The notes below the pieces were generated by a model. That model was not told the origin of the DNA and did no database searches. It worked only from the letters and a program-made list of their open reading frames with translations. Position numbers and translations under genes: made by a program. A stretch of DNA of 64,000 bases from Bacteroidota bacterium (GTDB taxonomy: Bacteria > Bacteroidota > Ignavibacteria > Ignavibacteriales > Melioribacteraceae), in the NCBI GenBank assembly GCA_023397505.1, contig JAEWUC010000003.1, positions 372,001 through 436,000 of the forward strand. Direction: 5' to 3'. Positions 27,519-37,212 of this stretch are shown one piece after another; the first letter of the stretch is position 1; the number at the start of each line of letters is the position of its first letter.

Positions 27519-28586
27519 TCAGCCGAGGTTTTCAAAATTGGGCTCCTCCAGCCAGAAAAGAACTTTCTTTTTAAATTTTTTATTTATGGTTAAACTTGAA
27601 ACAACGGGATAAGTACCCGCTAAAATTTCCTCCGTATGTTCTTCAATAAACAAACGGAGCGAACTTAAATTTGTGAACGAGAATATTTTATCAAGAAGTA
27701 GTTCAATACCTGGGTAATTTCTAAAATACCACACGGTATGCTTCTTAACTTTATCAATTGAAAACGGTTCTCCATATTCTTGTTCCATTAAATTAATGTG
27801 TTTTAACAGAACCTCTTTCAAACGCACCGGCTCCGGTTCACCCGGGTCAGTGCCGGTCTCGATCATTTTATTAAATCTTTCAAACAAAAACGGATTGCCC
27901 AAAGCGCCGCGCGCAATCATAACGGAATCAATTCCGGTAATTTCGAGCATATCCTTAATTTCCTGCGGAGTAAACAATGAGCCGTTACCTACTACAGGAA
28001 TACTTACACTCTCCTTAACTTTTCTCAGCCAATCAATATCCACTTCAGAATCGTATTTATCCGCCCTCGTTCTTGCATGGATAAAGATTAACGATCCGCC
28101 GCTGTCTTCAAGCATTTTTGCAGTTTCAAGAACATTGATACGTGATTTGTCTTTGCCCAAACGGACTTTGATAGAAATCGGTATCCCGCCTGAAGAATCG
28201 ACCATTTTACGAATAATTCTTCCGATTCTTTTGGGATCGTCGAGAAGAGCTGAACCCATGTTTTTGGTTACAACTTTATCAACCGGGCAGCCGCAGTTCA
28301 AATCGATTAAATCGGGTTTGAACTTTGCAATTTCTTTAACTGCTTCGCCGAGTATATCCGGATCGTTGCCCAATATTTGAACACCGATTGGTTTCTCGGA
28401 TCGGTTGAAAGATAAAAAACGGAGCGTATCGAAATCATTTTTGATGACTCCTTGCGCGCTTACCATTTGTGTGAACGTTAAACCCGCTCCGTGTTCTTTA
28501 CAAATTTTACGAAATGATGAATCGCTAACCTCCGCCATCGGGGCTAAAAAAAGTTTCTTTCCCAATTCAAGGTTGCCGATTTTCAT
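27519..28586 (-). CDS. dusB: tRNA-dihydrouridine synthase DusB
   Basis: 355 residues. FMN-binding TIM barrel with LAPMAEVSDSSFRKICKEHGAG, catalytic C100 in DLNCGCPVDKVV, VKVRLGKDKSRIN, FIHARTRADKYDSE and PVVGNGSL; the GVMIARGALGNP equivalent is SVMIARGALGNPFLF. A C-terminal helical tRNA-binding domain follows. It reduces specific uridines in the tRNA D-loop. It starts just past the pnp terminator, about 55 nt from the pnp stop. Confidence 0.94.
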   Translation of the reverse strand: MKIGNLELGKKLFLAPMAEVSDSSFRKICKEHGAGLTFTQMVSAQGVIKNDFDTLRFLSFNRSEKPIGVQILGNDPDILGEAVKEIAKFKPDLIDLNCGCPVDKVVTKNMGSALLDDPKRIGRIIRKMVDSSGGIPISIKVRLGKDKSRINVLETAKMLEDSGGSLIFIHARTRADKYDSEVDIDWLRKVKESVSIPVVGNGSLFTPQEIKDMLEITGIDSVMIARGALGNPFLFERFNKMIETGTDPGEPEPVRLKEVLLKHINLMEQEYGEPFSIDKVKKHTVWYFRNYPGIELLLDKIFSFTNLSSLRLFIEEHTEEILAGTYPVVSSLTINKKFKKKVLFWLEEPNFENLG

Positions 28587-28599
28587 TTTGTCAAAAGTC

Positions 28600-28633
28600 T
28601 TTTCAATTTATAAAAGCCGGGTTTCCACCCGGC
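28600..28633 (-). terminator. Hairpin terminator after pnp
   Basis: Stem GCCGGG/CCCGGC with a 6-nt loop directly after the pnp stop. On the minus strand it is followed by TTTTATAAATTG, a modest T-tract. Confidence 0.65.
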
Positions 28634-28640
28634 ATTTTAT

Positions 28641-30755
28641 TTATCCTTCGTTAACTTCTTCTGCAGGCTTTTCGTTTTCTTTTTCCTTCAACAAAGCTTT
28701 ACGGGAAAGAGAGAACTTGTTGCCTTCAATGCTTAATAATTTCACTTTTACCATTTCGCCTTCTTTCAAAACATCGGTAACCTTTGCAATTTTCTTCGTG
28801 TCAATTTGTGAAATGTGCAGCAGACCTTGTGTGCCCGGTAGAATTTCTACAAACGCACCGAACTCGGCAATCTTTACTATTTTTCCAGTATAAGTTTTAC
28901 CAACTTCAGGTTCTGCCACCATTAGTTTAATATATTCTTTAGCCTCTCTTGCAAGTTTAGAATCAGTCCCTGCAATGCTTACAGTTCCGTCTTCTTCAAT
29001 GGAAATTTCAACGCTGAATTCTTTTTGAATTTTCTGAATTACTTTTCCGCCGGGTCCGATTACAGTACCGATTTTCTCCGTCGGAATTTTCGTTGATAAT
29101 AATGTAGGTGCATATTTCGAGATGCTTGCATTCGGAGTTGAGATAGCTTCATTCATAATACCAAGAATGTGCAAACGTCCTTCTTTTGCCTGTGATAAAG
29201 CTTTCTCCATAATTTCATACGAGATGCCTTGAATCTTGATATCCATTTGAAGCCCGGTAATGCCTTTATCCGATCCTGCAACTTTGAAATCCATATCGCC
29301 AAGATGATCTTCGTTGCCGAGAATGTCGGAAAGAATTGCGAATTGATCGCCTTCTTTTATAAGTCCCATTGCAATACCGGCAATAGCGGCTTTAATCGGA
29401 ACGCCGCCTTCCATAAGCGCAAGCGAACCCGCGCAAACAGTAGCCATAGAAGATGATCCGTTTGATTCCAAGATATCGGAGTTAAGGCGAATCATGTAAG
29501 GGAATTTTTCTTCTTCTGGCAAAACAATTTTCAAAGATCTTTCGGCTAAATTACCATGTCCTACTTCTCTTCTTCCAACGCCGCTGAAACGTCCAACTTC
29601 ACCCACGCTGAACGGAGGAAAATTGTAGTGAAGTATAAAACGTTTTTTGTATTCGTTTTGAAGTCCGTCGATAATCTGCTCATCCTGCTTTGTACCCAAA
29701 GTTAATGTTGTTAAGCTTTGAGTTTCGCCGCGGGTAAATAGCGCCGTTGCATGAGGACGCGGAAGAATTCCAAGTTCGCATGTAATTGGTCTTATCTGTT
29801 TTGTGTTTCTGCCGTCGAGGCGTAATCCTTCTTCAAGAATTCTTTTACGCATCAAATCTTTTTCCATATCGTGAAGAATTGATTTGATAACTTTTTCCTG
29901 CTCGGGATATTTTTCAGCAAGAGCGGCGAGAACTTCTTCTTCAAGTTCTTTATTCTTGCTTGATCTTTCTTCTTTGGCAAGAACAGAAGAGACTATCGCT
30001 TTGAATTTTTCATGAGCCAACGCGTTAACATCATTGAGAATATTCTCATCGATTACTTTTTTCTCAATTTCCATTTTGGATTTGCCGCAAAGTTCGCGCA
30101 GTTCTTTTTGAACTTGCACGATCTTTTTGATTTCTTCGTGGGCAAATTTTAATGCGTTGAGCATTTCTTCTTCGCCGATTTCTTTAGCTTCACCTTCAAC
30201 CATCATAATCGAACTTTCGGTTCCTGCAACAACCAATTCGATGTCGCTGTATTCAATTTCCTGGTGCGAAGGATTTATAACATACTCACCGTTAATTCTA
30301 CCGACTCTAACTTCACCGATCGGCTCGAGAAACGGTATATCTGAAACAGCAAGTGCAGCAGAAGCGCCGCATGCAGCAATTACATCTGGATCGTTTTCAT
30401 AATCGAATGAATAAACAAACGCTGCAATTTGGGTATCATTTACATAATTATCGGGGAACAAAGGGCGAATAGGGCGGTCGATTAAACGTGAGCTCAACAC
30501 TTCTTTATCGCTCGGTTTTCCTTCGCGTTTGAAAAATCCGCCGGGAATTTTTCCTGCAGCAAAAGATTTTTCCCTGTATTCAACGCTCAACGGGAAAAAA
30601 TCGATGTCACTACGAACTCCGCCTGCAACAGCCGTAACCAATACCATTGTATCGCCGTAACGAACCATAACCGATCCGTTAGCTTGCCTTGCCAACTTTC
30701 CTGTTTCGAAGATTAATTTATGCTTTCCTATCTGTACTTCTTTTGTGTAAACCAT
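28641..30755 (-). CDS. pnp: Polyribonucleotide nucleotidyltransferase (PNPase)
   Basis: 704 residues. Two RNase PH domains (about 10-215 and 315-540) flank an all-helical region. The second domain holds the catalytic region GHGNLAERSL and MATVCAGSLALMEGGVP. A KH domain (GTVIGPGGKVIQKIQKEF, with GPGG loop) and a C-terminal S1 domain (TYTGKIVKIAEFGAFVEI) follow. It degrades RNA 3' to 5' by phosphorolysis. It lies directly downstream of rpsO, a very conserved neighbour pair. Confidence 0.97.
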   Translation of the reverse strand: MVYTKEVQIGKHKLIFETGKLARQANGSVMVRYGDTMVLVTAVAGGVRSDIDFFPLSVEYREKSFAAGKIPGGFFKREGKPSDKEVLSSRLIDRPIRPLFPDNYVNDTQIAAFVYSFDYENDPDVIAACGASAALAVSDIPFLEPIGEVRVGRINGEYVINPSHQEIEYSDIELVVAGTESSIMMVEGEAKEIGEEEMLNALKFAHEEIKKIVQVQKELRELCGKSKMEIEKKVIDENILNDVNALAHEKFKAIVSSVLAKEERSSKNKELEEEVLAALAEKYPEQEKVIKSILHDMEKDLMRKRILEEGLRLDGRNTKQIRPITCELGILPRPHATALFTRGETQSLTTLTLGTKQDEQIIDGLQNEYKKRFILHYNFPPFSVGEVGRFSGVGRREVGHGNLAERSLKIVLPEEEKFPYMIRLNSDILESNGSSSMATVCAGSLALMEGGVPIKAAIAGIAMGLIKEGDQFAILSDILGNEDHLGDMDFKVAGSDKGITGLQMDIKIQGISYEIMEKALSQAKEGRLHILGIMNEAISTPNASISKYAPTLLSTKIPTEKIGTVIGPGGKVIQKIQKEFSVEISIEEDGTVSIAGTDSKLAREAKEYIKLMVAEPEVGKTYTGKIVKIAEFGAFVEILPGTQGLLHISQIDTKKIAKVTDVLKEGEMVKVKLLSIEGNKFSLSRKALLKEKENEKPAEEVNEG

Positions 30756-30768
30756 TTTTTTGGTTTCC

Positions 30769-31035
30769 TTACTTTCTAATGTTCAATTCTTTAATTATTG
30801 CACGATATCTTGTAATATCTTTTGCTACAAGATAATCGAGAAGTCTTCTTCTTTTACCAACCATTTGCATCAATCCTCTTCTTGAAGCATGGTCTTTCTT
30901 ATGCCCTTCAAAATGTGCGGTTAAGTTGTTGATACGTTCGGTCAAAATCGCAATTTGGACTTCGGTTGTTCCGCTGTCTTTGTCTGTTTTGCCGAATTTT
31001 TTAACTATCTCCGCTTTTACTTCTTTTGCTAACAT
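30769..31035 (-). CDS. rpsO: 30S ribosomal protein S15
   Basis: 88 residues, standard length. Motifs: TDKDSGTTEVQIAILTERINNLTAHFEGHKKDHASRRGL (abridged here to its key parts TGS-like SGTTEVQIA and HKKDHASRRGL), MVGKRRRLLDYL and YRAIIKELNIRK at the end. S15 binds helices 20-22 of 16S rRNA early in 30S assembly. In many bacteria the leader is bound by S15 itself. The leader here (31036-31156) contains two strong hairpins, which look more like REP elements than a conserved S15 site. Confidence 0.97.
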   Translation of the reverse strand: MLAKEVKAEIVKKFGKTDKDSGTTEVQIAILTERINNLTAHFEGHKKDHASRRGLMQMVGKRRRLLDYLVAKDITRYRAIIKELNIRK

Positions 31036-31110
31036 TGTACTACTCCTTGTTTTTATTTATTCGATGTAACCCCAGTAATTTTAAACCGGGATTAATTAGT
31101 TTTCTTTTTA

Positions 31111-31131
31111 TCGCAGAATTGTATTCTACGA
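31111..31131 (-). repeat. REP-like hairpin with GTAG, copy 1 of a doublet
   Basis: Arms TCGCAGAAT and ATTCTACGA (one mismatch) around a TGT loop. On the minus strand the 5' arm contains GTAG, the tetranucleotide typical of RAYT-recognised REPs. Confidence 0.5.
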
Positions 31132-31134
31132 AAA

Positions 31135-31160
31135 CTGCGCAGATTATGAATCTGCACTAC
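31135..31160 (-). repeat. REP-like hairpin with GTAG, copy 2 of a doublet
   Basis: On the minus strand GTAG is followed by arms TGCAGATT and AATCTG-C-GCA with a CAT loop and a bulged base. Its GTAG supplies the TAG stop codon of ribF (31157-31159). Confidence 0.55.
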
Positions 31161-32083
31161 AACAATAATTTCTTTGCTTCTGTTTTATCCAATTCTATTT
31201 GATGAATCAATTCTTCTTTAGATGCAAATTTCTTTTCGTCGCGTAATCTTTTGATAAAATCTATAGAGATTTTCTCTCCGTAAATGTCCTTGTTAAAGTC
31301 AAACAAATTAACCTCTATAACAAGTTCAGTTTTGTCCTCGAAAGTTGGGCGCATTCCAATATTCATAATTCCGTTAAGCATTTCACCGCGGCAACTGCAC
31401 GTTACAGCATATACTCCACGTTTAGGAATTGCTTTACGAGAATCATCAAGTTGAATATTTGCAGTTGGAAAACCCAATGTACGGCCCCTTTGTGCGCCTT
31501 TTACAACAAGTCCGCAAAACGAATAACTTCTTCCAAAGAACAAATTAGCTTTATCAATATCACCTTCGAGCAATGCTTTTCTGATTACCGAACTGCTGAT
31601 AATTTCTCCGTCAATTGTTTCGGCAGGCACTGATGTAACTCCAAATCCGTACTTTTTACCAAGTTCTTTCAGCTGTTCATCATTACCGAGGCGGTCTTTT
31701 CCAAATTTATGGTCGTGCCCGACTACAATATGCGAAACGCCGATATCATCCACCAATACTTTTTTTATAAATTCATCCGAAGTCATTTCGGAGAATTCTC
31801 TTGTAAAATTTTGGATGATGAGAGAGTCGATACCTGCTTTTTCTAAAAGCATTTTTTTTTCATCCAACGAAGTTAGAATTTTAAGACCGAAATCTTTAGA
31901 TACTACTTGCCTTGGATGCGGTTCAAAAGTTAAAAGAACACCTTCTGCATCAATACTTTTTTTTATTTTTTTTAATTCATCAAGAATCTTAGAGTGACCA
32001 ATGTGAAGTCCATCGAAACTTCCGACAGTAATTACAACATTGTTCTTTTTAATAAACTCCGACGAATCTTTATAAACTTTCAT
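31157..32083 (-). CDS. ribF: Bifunctional riboflavin kinase/FAD synthetase RibF
   Basis: 308 residues. The N-terminal FMN adenylyltransferase domain has the nucleotidyltransferase motif VGSFDGLHIGHSKIL and SHIVVGHDHKFGKDRLGN. The C-terminal riboflavin kinase domain has GAQRGRTLGFPTANIQLD, GVYAVTC and GIMNIGMRPTFED with the catalytic Glu region VIEVNLFDFNKDIYGE. It converts riboflavin to FMN and FAD. The gene lies in its usual place after truB. Its stop codon falls inside a REP-like hairpin. Confidence 0.96.
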   Translation of the reverse strand: MKVYKDSSEFIKKNNVVITVGSFDGLHIGHSKILDELKKIKKSIDAEGVLLTFEPHPRQVVSKDFGLKILTSLDEKKMLLEKAGIDSLIIQNFTREFSEMTSDEFIKKVLVDDIGVSHIVVGHDHKFGKDRLGNDEQLKELGKKYGFGVTSVPAETIDGEIISSSVIRKALLEGDIDKANLFFGRSYSFCGLVVKGAQRGRTLGFPTANIQLDDSRKAIPKRGVYAVTCSCRGEMLNGIMNIGMRPTFEDKTELVIEVNLFDFNKDIYGEKISIDFIKRLRDEKKFASKEELIHQIELDKTEAKKLLL

Positions 32084-32109
32084 TTCACAATTTTCACATT
32101 ATTCCGGAT

Positions 32110-32859
32110 TCAATTTCCGGCTGCAGTTATCAAACTTTCACTTTCGTATTTGGATAAATAATTACTTGCGTAATCAATAAACTCATTTATTTTGAAAGCA
32201 TCTTTAACATCAAAATCACCGATTTTAGTACGGCGTAATTCTTTTAGATACCCGCCGCATCCAAGCTTTTCGCCGAACTCATGTGCGATTACTCGTATAT
32301 AAGTCCCGGTTGAACAGCATATTTCAAAATGAATATCCGGTAAATCAATTTTCGTAATCTCAAATTTCGAAATAACAATTTCGCGCGGACTGCGTTCAAC
32401 AGTTTTACCTTTACGTGCAAATTTGTAAAGAGCCTTCCCGTTTTTTTTCACAGCCGAATACATCGGCGGTGTCTGCATCAAATTTCCAACGAACAGATCA
32501 CGTACTTCCAAAATTTTATCTTTATTAATATCTTCAAAACTTTTTTCGGAATCGAATTCCGTTTCGGTATCATACGATGGCGTTGTTTTTCCGATCGTAA
32601 TTATCCCTGTATAAGTTTTATTCAACCCCATAAAAGAATTAATTTTTTTTGTCATTCTTCCGGTGCAAACAATTAATAAACCGGTTGCCTTGGGGTCTAA
32701 AGTTCCGGCGTGCCCAACTTTTTGAACATGCGCGGCTTTTCTAACTTTATAAACAATGTCAAAGGACGTATTTATTAACGGCTTATCTATTAATATAGTT
32801 TCGCCGATTACAAAATCTGGTTTAAAATCATTCGCTATGTTTCTGGTTATCATTCTCAT
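32110..32859 (-). CDS. truB: tRNA pseudouridine-55 synthase TruB
   Basis: 249 residues from ATG 32859. A second ATG follows at 32853, and an in-frame TTG at 32892 is rejected because it lies deeper inside rbfA. The catalytic Asp (about D55) is in GHAGTLDPKATGLL. Other motifs are TYTGIITIGKTTPSYDTE, PPMYSAVKKNGKALYKFARKG and CSTGTYIRVIAHEFGEKLG. It isomerises U55 in the T-loop of tRNAs. The overlap of about 30 bp with rbfA suggests coupled translation. Confidence 0.95.
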   Translation of the reverse strand: MRMITRNIANDFKPDFVIGETILIDKPLINTSFDIVYKVRKAAHVQKVGHAGTLDPKATGLLIVCTGRMTKKINSFMGLNKTYTGIITIGKTTPSYDTETEFDSEKSFEDINKDKILEVRDLFVGNLMQTPPMYSAVKKNGKALYKFARKGKTVERSPREIVISKFEITKIDLPDIHFEICCSTGTYIRVIAHEFGEKLGCGGYLKELRRTKIGDFDVKDAFKINEFIDYASNYLSKYESESLITAAGN

Positions 32860-33190
32860 GAATTTTTTTGAACAAACCTTCCATCTTCTCAACGTAATCT
32901 ATAGTATCGTCTATAAAAAAATCGAGTTCGGGAACGTACCGTATCTGTATTCTTCCGGCAAGCAGGCTTCGAATCATTCCTTTAAGTTCATTTACTTTTT
33001 CAAGAACTTCGCCGCGTGTTTCTTTATTATAAACTGATAAATATACCCGCGCGTGACGCAAATCCGGGCTAACTTTCAAGTTAGTAACCGTAATCAGTCC
33101 GAAGCGTGAATCCTGAATCTTTTGTAAAAAGATCAAGCTCAGTTCGTCTTTTATTAAATGTGCTACTTTTTCTAATCTAACCGATGCCAT
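32828..33190 (-). CDS. rbfA: 30S ribosome-binding factor RbfA
   Basis: 120 residues. KH-like fold with RLEKVAHLIKDELSLIFLQ, the conserved LITVTNLKVSPDLRHARVYLS and the C-terminal IRYVPELDFFIDDTIDYVEKMEGLF. It is a late 30S maturation factor that acts on 16S helix 1. Its ATG overlaps the infB stop (TAATG), so infB and rbfA are translationally coupled. Confidence 0.96.
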   Translation of the reverse strand: MASVRLEKVAHLIKDELSLIFLQKIQDSRFGLITVTNLKVSPDLRHARVYLSVYNKETRGEVLEKVNELKGMIRSLLAGRIQIRYVPELDFFIDDTIDYVEKMEGLFKKIHENDNQKHSE

Positions 33191-35847
33191 TAGCTCAATG
33201 TTTTCTTTGTTTCAATAATTTTATATGCTTCTATAATATCGCCGACTTTAATATCGTTAAAGTTTGCGATGTTCAAACCGCATTCAAAACCTTTTTCAAC
33301 TTCGCGAACGTCGTCTTTAAATCTCTTCAATGAATCAAGTTGTCCTTCATAAATAACTATTCCGTCGCGGAACAATCTAATTTTATTTGTACGGTTTACT
33401 CTTCCATCCAATACATAACATCCGGCAATTGTTCCAACTTTAGGAACTTTGAATGTTTGACGAATTTCAATTGTGCCTACAGCTTCTTCCGAAAGTACAG
33501 GTGAAAGCATTCCTTCGAGAGCTGATTTTACTTCGTTGATAGCGTCGTAAATTATGTTGTATAATCTGATATCAACTTTTTCTGTTTCGGCAAGTTTGCG
33601 TGCGTTTGTATTCGGGCGGACATGGAAACCTACGATAATAGCATGGGAAGCGGCTGCAAGTAAAACGTCGCCTTCGGAAATTGCGCCGACACCTTTATGA
33701 ATTACACGCACCGAAACTTCTTCATTAGAAAGTTTCATCAATGAATCCGAAAGTGCTTCGATAGAACCATCAACATCGCCTTTAACAATGATTGGTAATT
33801 CTTTAAATCCGCCTCGGCTAATTTGATTTGCAATTTCGTCAAGTGTAATATGGCGGACTTGGCGGTTATCCTGCTCGCGTTTTAACTGCTGGCGTTTGAT
33901 TGATATTTCACGTGCCTCGCGTTCGGATTCAACTGCAACAATTGTATCGCCTGCTTGCGGCGGAGATTCGAAACCGAGTACAAGCACAGGTGTAGATGGA
34001 CCGGCTTCAAAAACTTTTTTGCTTCGTTCATCAAACATAGCGCGTACACGTCCGTGAACAACTCCTGCGATAAACGAATCCCCGATTTTCAATGTTCCTT
34101 TTTGAACAAGAACTGTTGCAGTTATACCTTTACCTTTATCCAATTGCGATTCAATAATTGCACCGCGAGCATAGCGGTCCGGGTTGGCTTTTAAATCAAG
34201 GATTTCCGCTTCGAGAACAATCTTTTCGAGAAGCACATCAACATTTTTTCCAAACTTGGCAGAGACTTCAACACATTGATATTTGCCGCCCCAATCTTCA
34301 ACAAGAATATTTCTATCAGCAAGCTGCTGTTTAATTTTCTCTATGTTAGAATTTGGTTTATCAACTTTATTAATAGCCACAACAATTGGAACATTTGCAG
34401 CAAGAGCATGATTAATTGCCTCAACCGTTTGAGGCATCACAGCGTCATCGGCGGCAACAATTAGAACAACAATATCGGTTACTTTAGCACCGCGCGCGCG
34501 CATTGCAGTAAATGCTTCGTGGCCGGGAGTATCGAGGAATGCAATTTCCTTTCCATTATCGAGAATAACTTTGTATGCGCCGATGTGTTGAGTTATTCCG
34601 CCGGATTCTCCGGCAACAACATTTGTTCTTCTTATAAAATCGAGAAGCGAAGTTTTACCGTGATCAACATGCCCCATAATTGTAACAACAGGCGGACGCG
34701 GTTTTAATGTTTCTGCCGGATCGGGAGTATCAACATCAATTTCGCTTTGATATTCTTCCTGGATTTCAATTTCGAATCCGAAATCATCTGCAATTAAGGT
34801 TATTGTTTCAACATCCAAACGCTGATTTATTGAAACCATCAAACCGAGGCCGATACATTTTTGAATTACTTCGCTAACGGGCACTCCCATAAGATTGGCA
34901 AGTTCGTTAACTGCAATAAATTCATTTACCTTAATTTTCTTTTGATCGAGAATTCTTTGCTCTTCAATCTTCTCCTGGATTTCCTGCTTCTCTTTTCTTC
35001 TTTTTTTCCTCAATGATGCACGGTCGCCGACAGCGGATTCATCCATACTAAGCATAGTACGCTTAATTGCTTCTTCAACTTCGCGCTTATCAACTTCAAG
35101 GCGTTTAACCTTTCGTTTTTTCTTTGAGGCTATATCTTCACCGGGTTCCTCACCCGGTTTAGTTTTCTTTTTAGCTTTAAGAATCTTTTTCTTCTTTTTC
35201 TTTTTATCTTCTTCTTCTGCTGTAGTAGGAATTACTGCCGGTTTTTGTACTCCCCCTGCAATCGGTTTTTCAACATGTCTGGGCTTACGTACAAGGTCTA
35301 TTTTTCCAACAATAGTCAATCCTTTTTTCTTTCCATCTAATGCAATTTCGGATTGTGTTCTAAATGGTTTGGTTTCTTCGGCCGGTGTATCTTCAACTTC
35401 GGGAACAGCTTCAACTTTTTCTTCAGCAACACTTTCATCTACAACTTTTTCTTCCACAACATCTTGAACAGTTTGTTGTTGTTCTTCTTCAACAGGAACT
35501 TCAGTTTCTTGATGAGTTTCTTCTTCTTTATGTTCTATAGCCTGCGTTTCTTCAGTTTGAGGAACTTCAACTTCAACCGGCGTTTCAGTTTCCTGTTCGG
35601 AATCGGTACGATCCGTTCGCTTTTTCTGGAATTCGGAAATTTTCTTGTAATGTTTTTCGGCTTTTTCAATATCCTTTTTGAAGAAAAGTTTTATATCGCC
35701 AAGCATTTCTTCGGAAAGAATTGCCATGTGTCCTTTTACTTCATAACCTTTCTTTTGAAGGAACTCAATTATTGATTCCGTAGAAAGATTATATTCCGAC
35801 GCAAATTTGTAGAGACGTATTTTTTTTTCTTTAGCTGTTTCCGGCAT
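33190..35847 (-). CDS. infB: Translation initiation factor IF-2
   Basis: 885 residues. An N-terminal IF2N-like helix region (1-60) is followed by a long low-complexity part rich in Glu, Val and Lys (~75-300). A second IF2N region comes next, then the GTPase domain with G1 GHVDHGKT (392-399), G3 DTPGHEAF and G4 NKVDKP, and domains II-IV with HVRPNTNARKLAE. It delivers fMet-tRNA to the 30S subunit; an initiator tRNA gene is at 42.7 kb. Complete and in the conserved nusA-infB-rbfA order. Confidence 0.97.
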   Translation of the reverse strand: MPETAKEKKIRLYKFASEYNLSTESIIEFLQKKGYEVKGHMAILSEEMLGDIKLFFKKDIEKAEKHYKKISEFQKKRTDRTDSEQETETPVEVEVPQTEETQAIEHKEEETHQETEVPVEEEQQQTVQDVVEEKVVDESVAEEKVEAVPEVEDTPAEETKPFRTQSEIALDGKKKGLTIVGKIDLVRKPRHVEKPIAGGVQKPAVIPTTAEEEDKKKKKKKILKAKKKTKPGEEPGEDIASKKKRKVKRLEVDKREVEEAIKRTMLSMDESAVGDRASLRKKRRKEKQEIQEKIEEQRILDQKKIKVNEFIAVNELANLMGVPVSEVIQKCIGLGLMVSINQRLDVETITLIADDFGFEIEIQEEYQSEIDVDTPDPAETLKPRPPVVTIMGHVDHGKTSLLDFIRRTNVVAGESGGITQHIGAYKVILDNGKEIAFLDTPGHEAFTAMRARGAKVTDIVVLIVAADDAVMPQTVEAINHALAANVPIVVAINKVDKPNSNIEKIKQQLADRNILVEDWGGKYQCVEVSAKFGKNVDVLLEKIVLEAEILDLKANPDRYARGAIIESQLDKGKGITATVLVQKGTLKIGDSFIAGVVHGRVRAMFDERSKKVFEAGPSTPVLVLGFESPPQAGDTIVAVESEREAREISIKRQQLKREQDNRQVRHITLDEIANQISRGGFKELPIIVKGDVDGSIEALSDSLMKLSNEEVSVRVIHKGVGAISEGDVLLAAASHAIIVGFHVRPNTNARKLAETEKVDIRLYNIIYDAINEVKSALEGMLSPVLSEEAVGTIEIRQTFKVPKVGTIAGCYVLDGRVNRTNKIRLFRDGIVIYEGQLDSLKRFKDDVREVEKGFECGLNIANFNDIKVGDIIEAYKIIETKKTLS

Positions 35848-35944
35848 TTGTATTAACCTATTTAAGAGAATTATTTTTATTCATTACTTCCGCAAAATAT
35901 ACTGACCACCTTTTGATCTTGCTCATGCTCTTGATATTATTCTT

Positions 35945-37192
35945 TTATTCCTCTTCCTCAAATTGATTTTCGAGTGTTTCAATAATTTGTTTTGCTTTTT
36001 CTTCATCAAGTCCTTCAAGTTCTTTCAATTTATCAATTCCTGCAGTTAAAACTTCGAGGGCAGTATCGAAACGATTATTAATAAGCAATTCAACTATTTC
36101 AGGGGTGAGCTCTTCTTTCAATTCAATCAACTCAATATCTTCATCATATTCTTCAAACGGTTTTTCCTGGCGGATTACATCAATTTCATAGCCGCTTAAT
36201 TTTATTGCAAGGCGGATGTTCACGCCGTTCCTTCCAACAATTAACGATACTTGATCGCTGTCGGCGGTAACGCTGCATTTTCTGTTTTCTTCGTCAATCT
36301 CAATCTGCTTCAATTTAGCCGGGGCCAAACATCTTTGAATGAAAACAACCGGGTCTTCGGAATAATTAATTACATCTATATTTTCATTATTCAACTCGCG
36401 TACAATCGCGTGAATACGTACGCCTTTCATACCAACGCATGCGCCGACGGCGTCAATTCTTGCGTCCTGCGATTCAACCGCAACTTTAGCTCTTTCGCCG
36501 GGTTCGCGGGCAATACCTTTAATCTCAATTACACCGTCATAAATTTCAGGAATTTCAATCTCAAAAAGTCTTCTCAAAAATGTATTGTCGCCTCTCGAAA
36601 TTATAATTAGAGGACCGTTTGGAGTTTTTTTAACTTCTTTAACAATTGCACGGATTGTATCACCTTTACGGTATTTTTCTCGTGGAATTTGTTCATTGCG
36701 GGGAAGAAGTAATTCGTTTTTATTGTGATTTACAAGTACATCATTTCTACGTACCTGGTAAATATCGCCGACAACAATTTCGCCAACCATTTCGCCGTAT
36801 TCATTATAAACTATATCTTTTTCAATCTCACGGATTTTTTGATTCAAACTTTGGCGAGCAAGATTAATTAATCTTCTTCCGAATGTTGCGAGTTCAAGTT
36901 TTTCAACAAAATCTTCGCCGACTTCCAATTCGTCAACGTTTCCCTTCTCGTTAACTTCATCTATGCTAATTTGAGTGCTCGGATCTTCAACGTTATCCAC
37001 AATAACTCTTTCAAGAAATATTTCTATATCGCCCTTATCCATATTTACAACAACATCGTAATTAGCATCGGGACCGTATTTCTTTTTAACCATAAGTCCG
37101 AAAATCTCTTCTATTATTCCGGCGAGTACGTCTTTGTCAAGACTTTTTTCGCGCACCATTTGCGAAAAGGATTCAACTATTTCGGTGTTCAT
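35945..37192 (-). CDS. nusA: Transcription termination/antitermination protein NusA
   Basis: 415 residues. The N-terminal RNAP-binding domain (1-~130) is followed by an S1 domain (EIVVGDIYQVRRNDVLV). Two KH domains follow (VGACVGMKGVRIHAIVRELNNENID and VSLIVGRNGVNIRLAIKLSGYEIDV), then a C-terminal acidic/HhH-like tail (VLTAGIDKLKELEGLDEEKAKQI). It modulates pausing and termination. It starts 20 nt after rimP. Confidence 0.96.
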   Translation of the reverse strand: MNTEIVESFSQMVREKSLDKDVLAGIIEEIFGLMVKKKYGPDANYDVVVNMDKGDIEIFLERVIVDNVEDPSTQISIDEVNEKGNVDELEVGEDFVEKLELATFGRRLINLARQSLNQKIREIEKDIVYNEYGEMVGEIVVGDIYQVRRNDVLVNHNKNELLLPRNEQIPREKYRKGDTIRAIVKEVKKTPNGPLIIISRGDNTFLRRLFEIEIPEIYDGVIEIKGIAREPGERAKVAVESQDARIDAVGACVGMKGVRIHAIVRELNNENIDVINYSEDPVVFIQRCLAPAKLKQIEIDEENRKCSVTADSDQVSLIVGRNGVNIRLAIKLSGYEIDVIRQEKPFEEYDEDIELIELKEELTPEIVELLINNRFDTALEVLTAGIDKLKELEGLDEEKAKQIIETLENQFEEEE

Positions 37193-37212
37193 TTTTTGTT
37201 ATTCCTCCGTGA

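Noticed and set aside
27796..28380. 194-codon frame antisense to dusB
   Set aside because: Opposite strand of a strongly conserved gene, no signal peptide, motif or ribosome site; typical shadow of codon bias.
31036..31110. Classical S15-binding autoregulatory leader of rpsO
   Set aside because: I cannot recognise the conserved pseudoknot or three-way junction; the strongest hairpins there look like REP elements.
35353..35775. 140-codon Phe-rich frame antisense to the infB linker
   Set aside because: Phe/Asn-rich complement of the Glu/Lys-rich IF-2 N-terminal linker.
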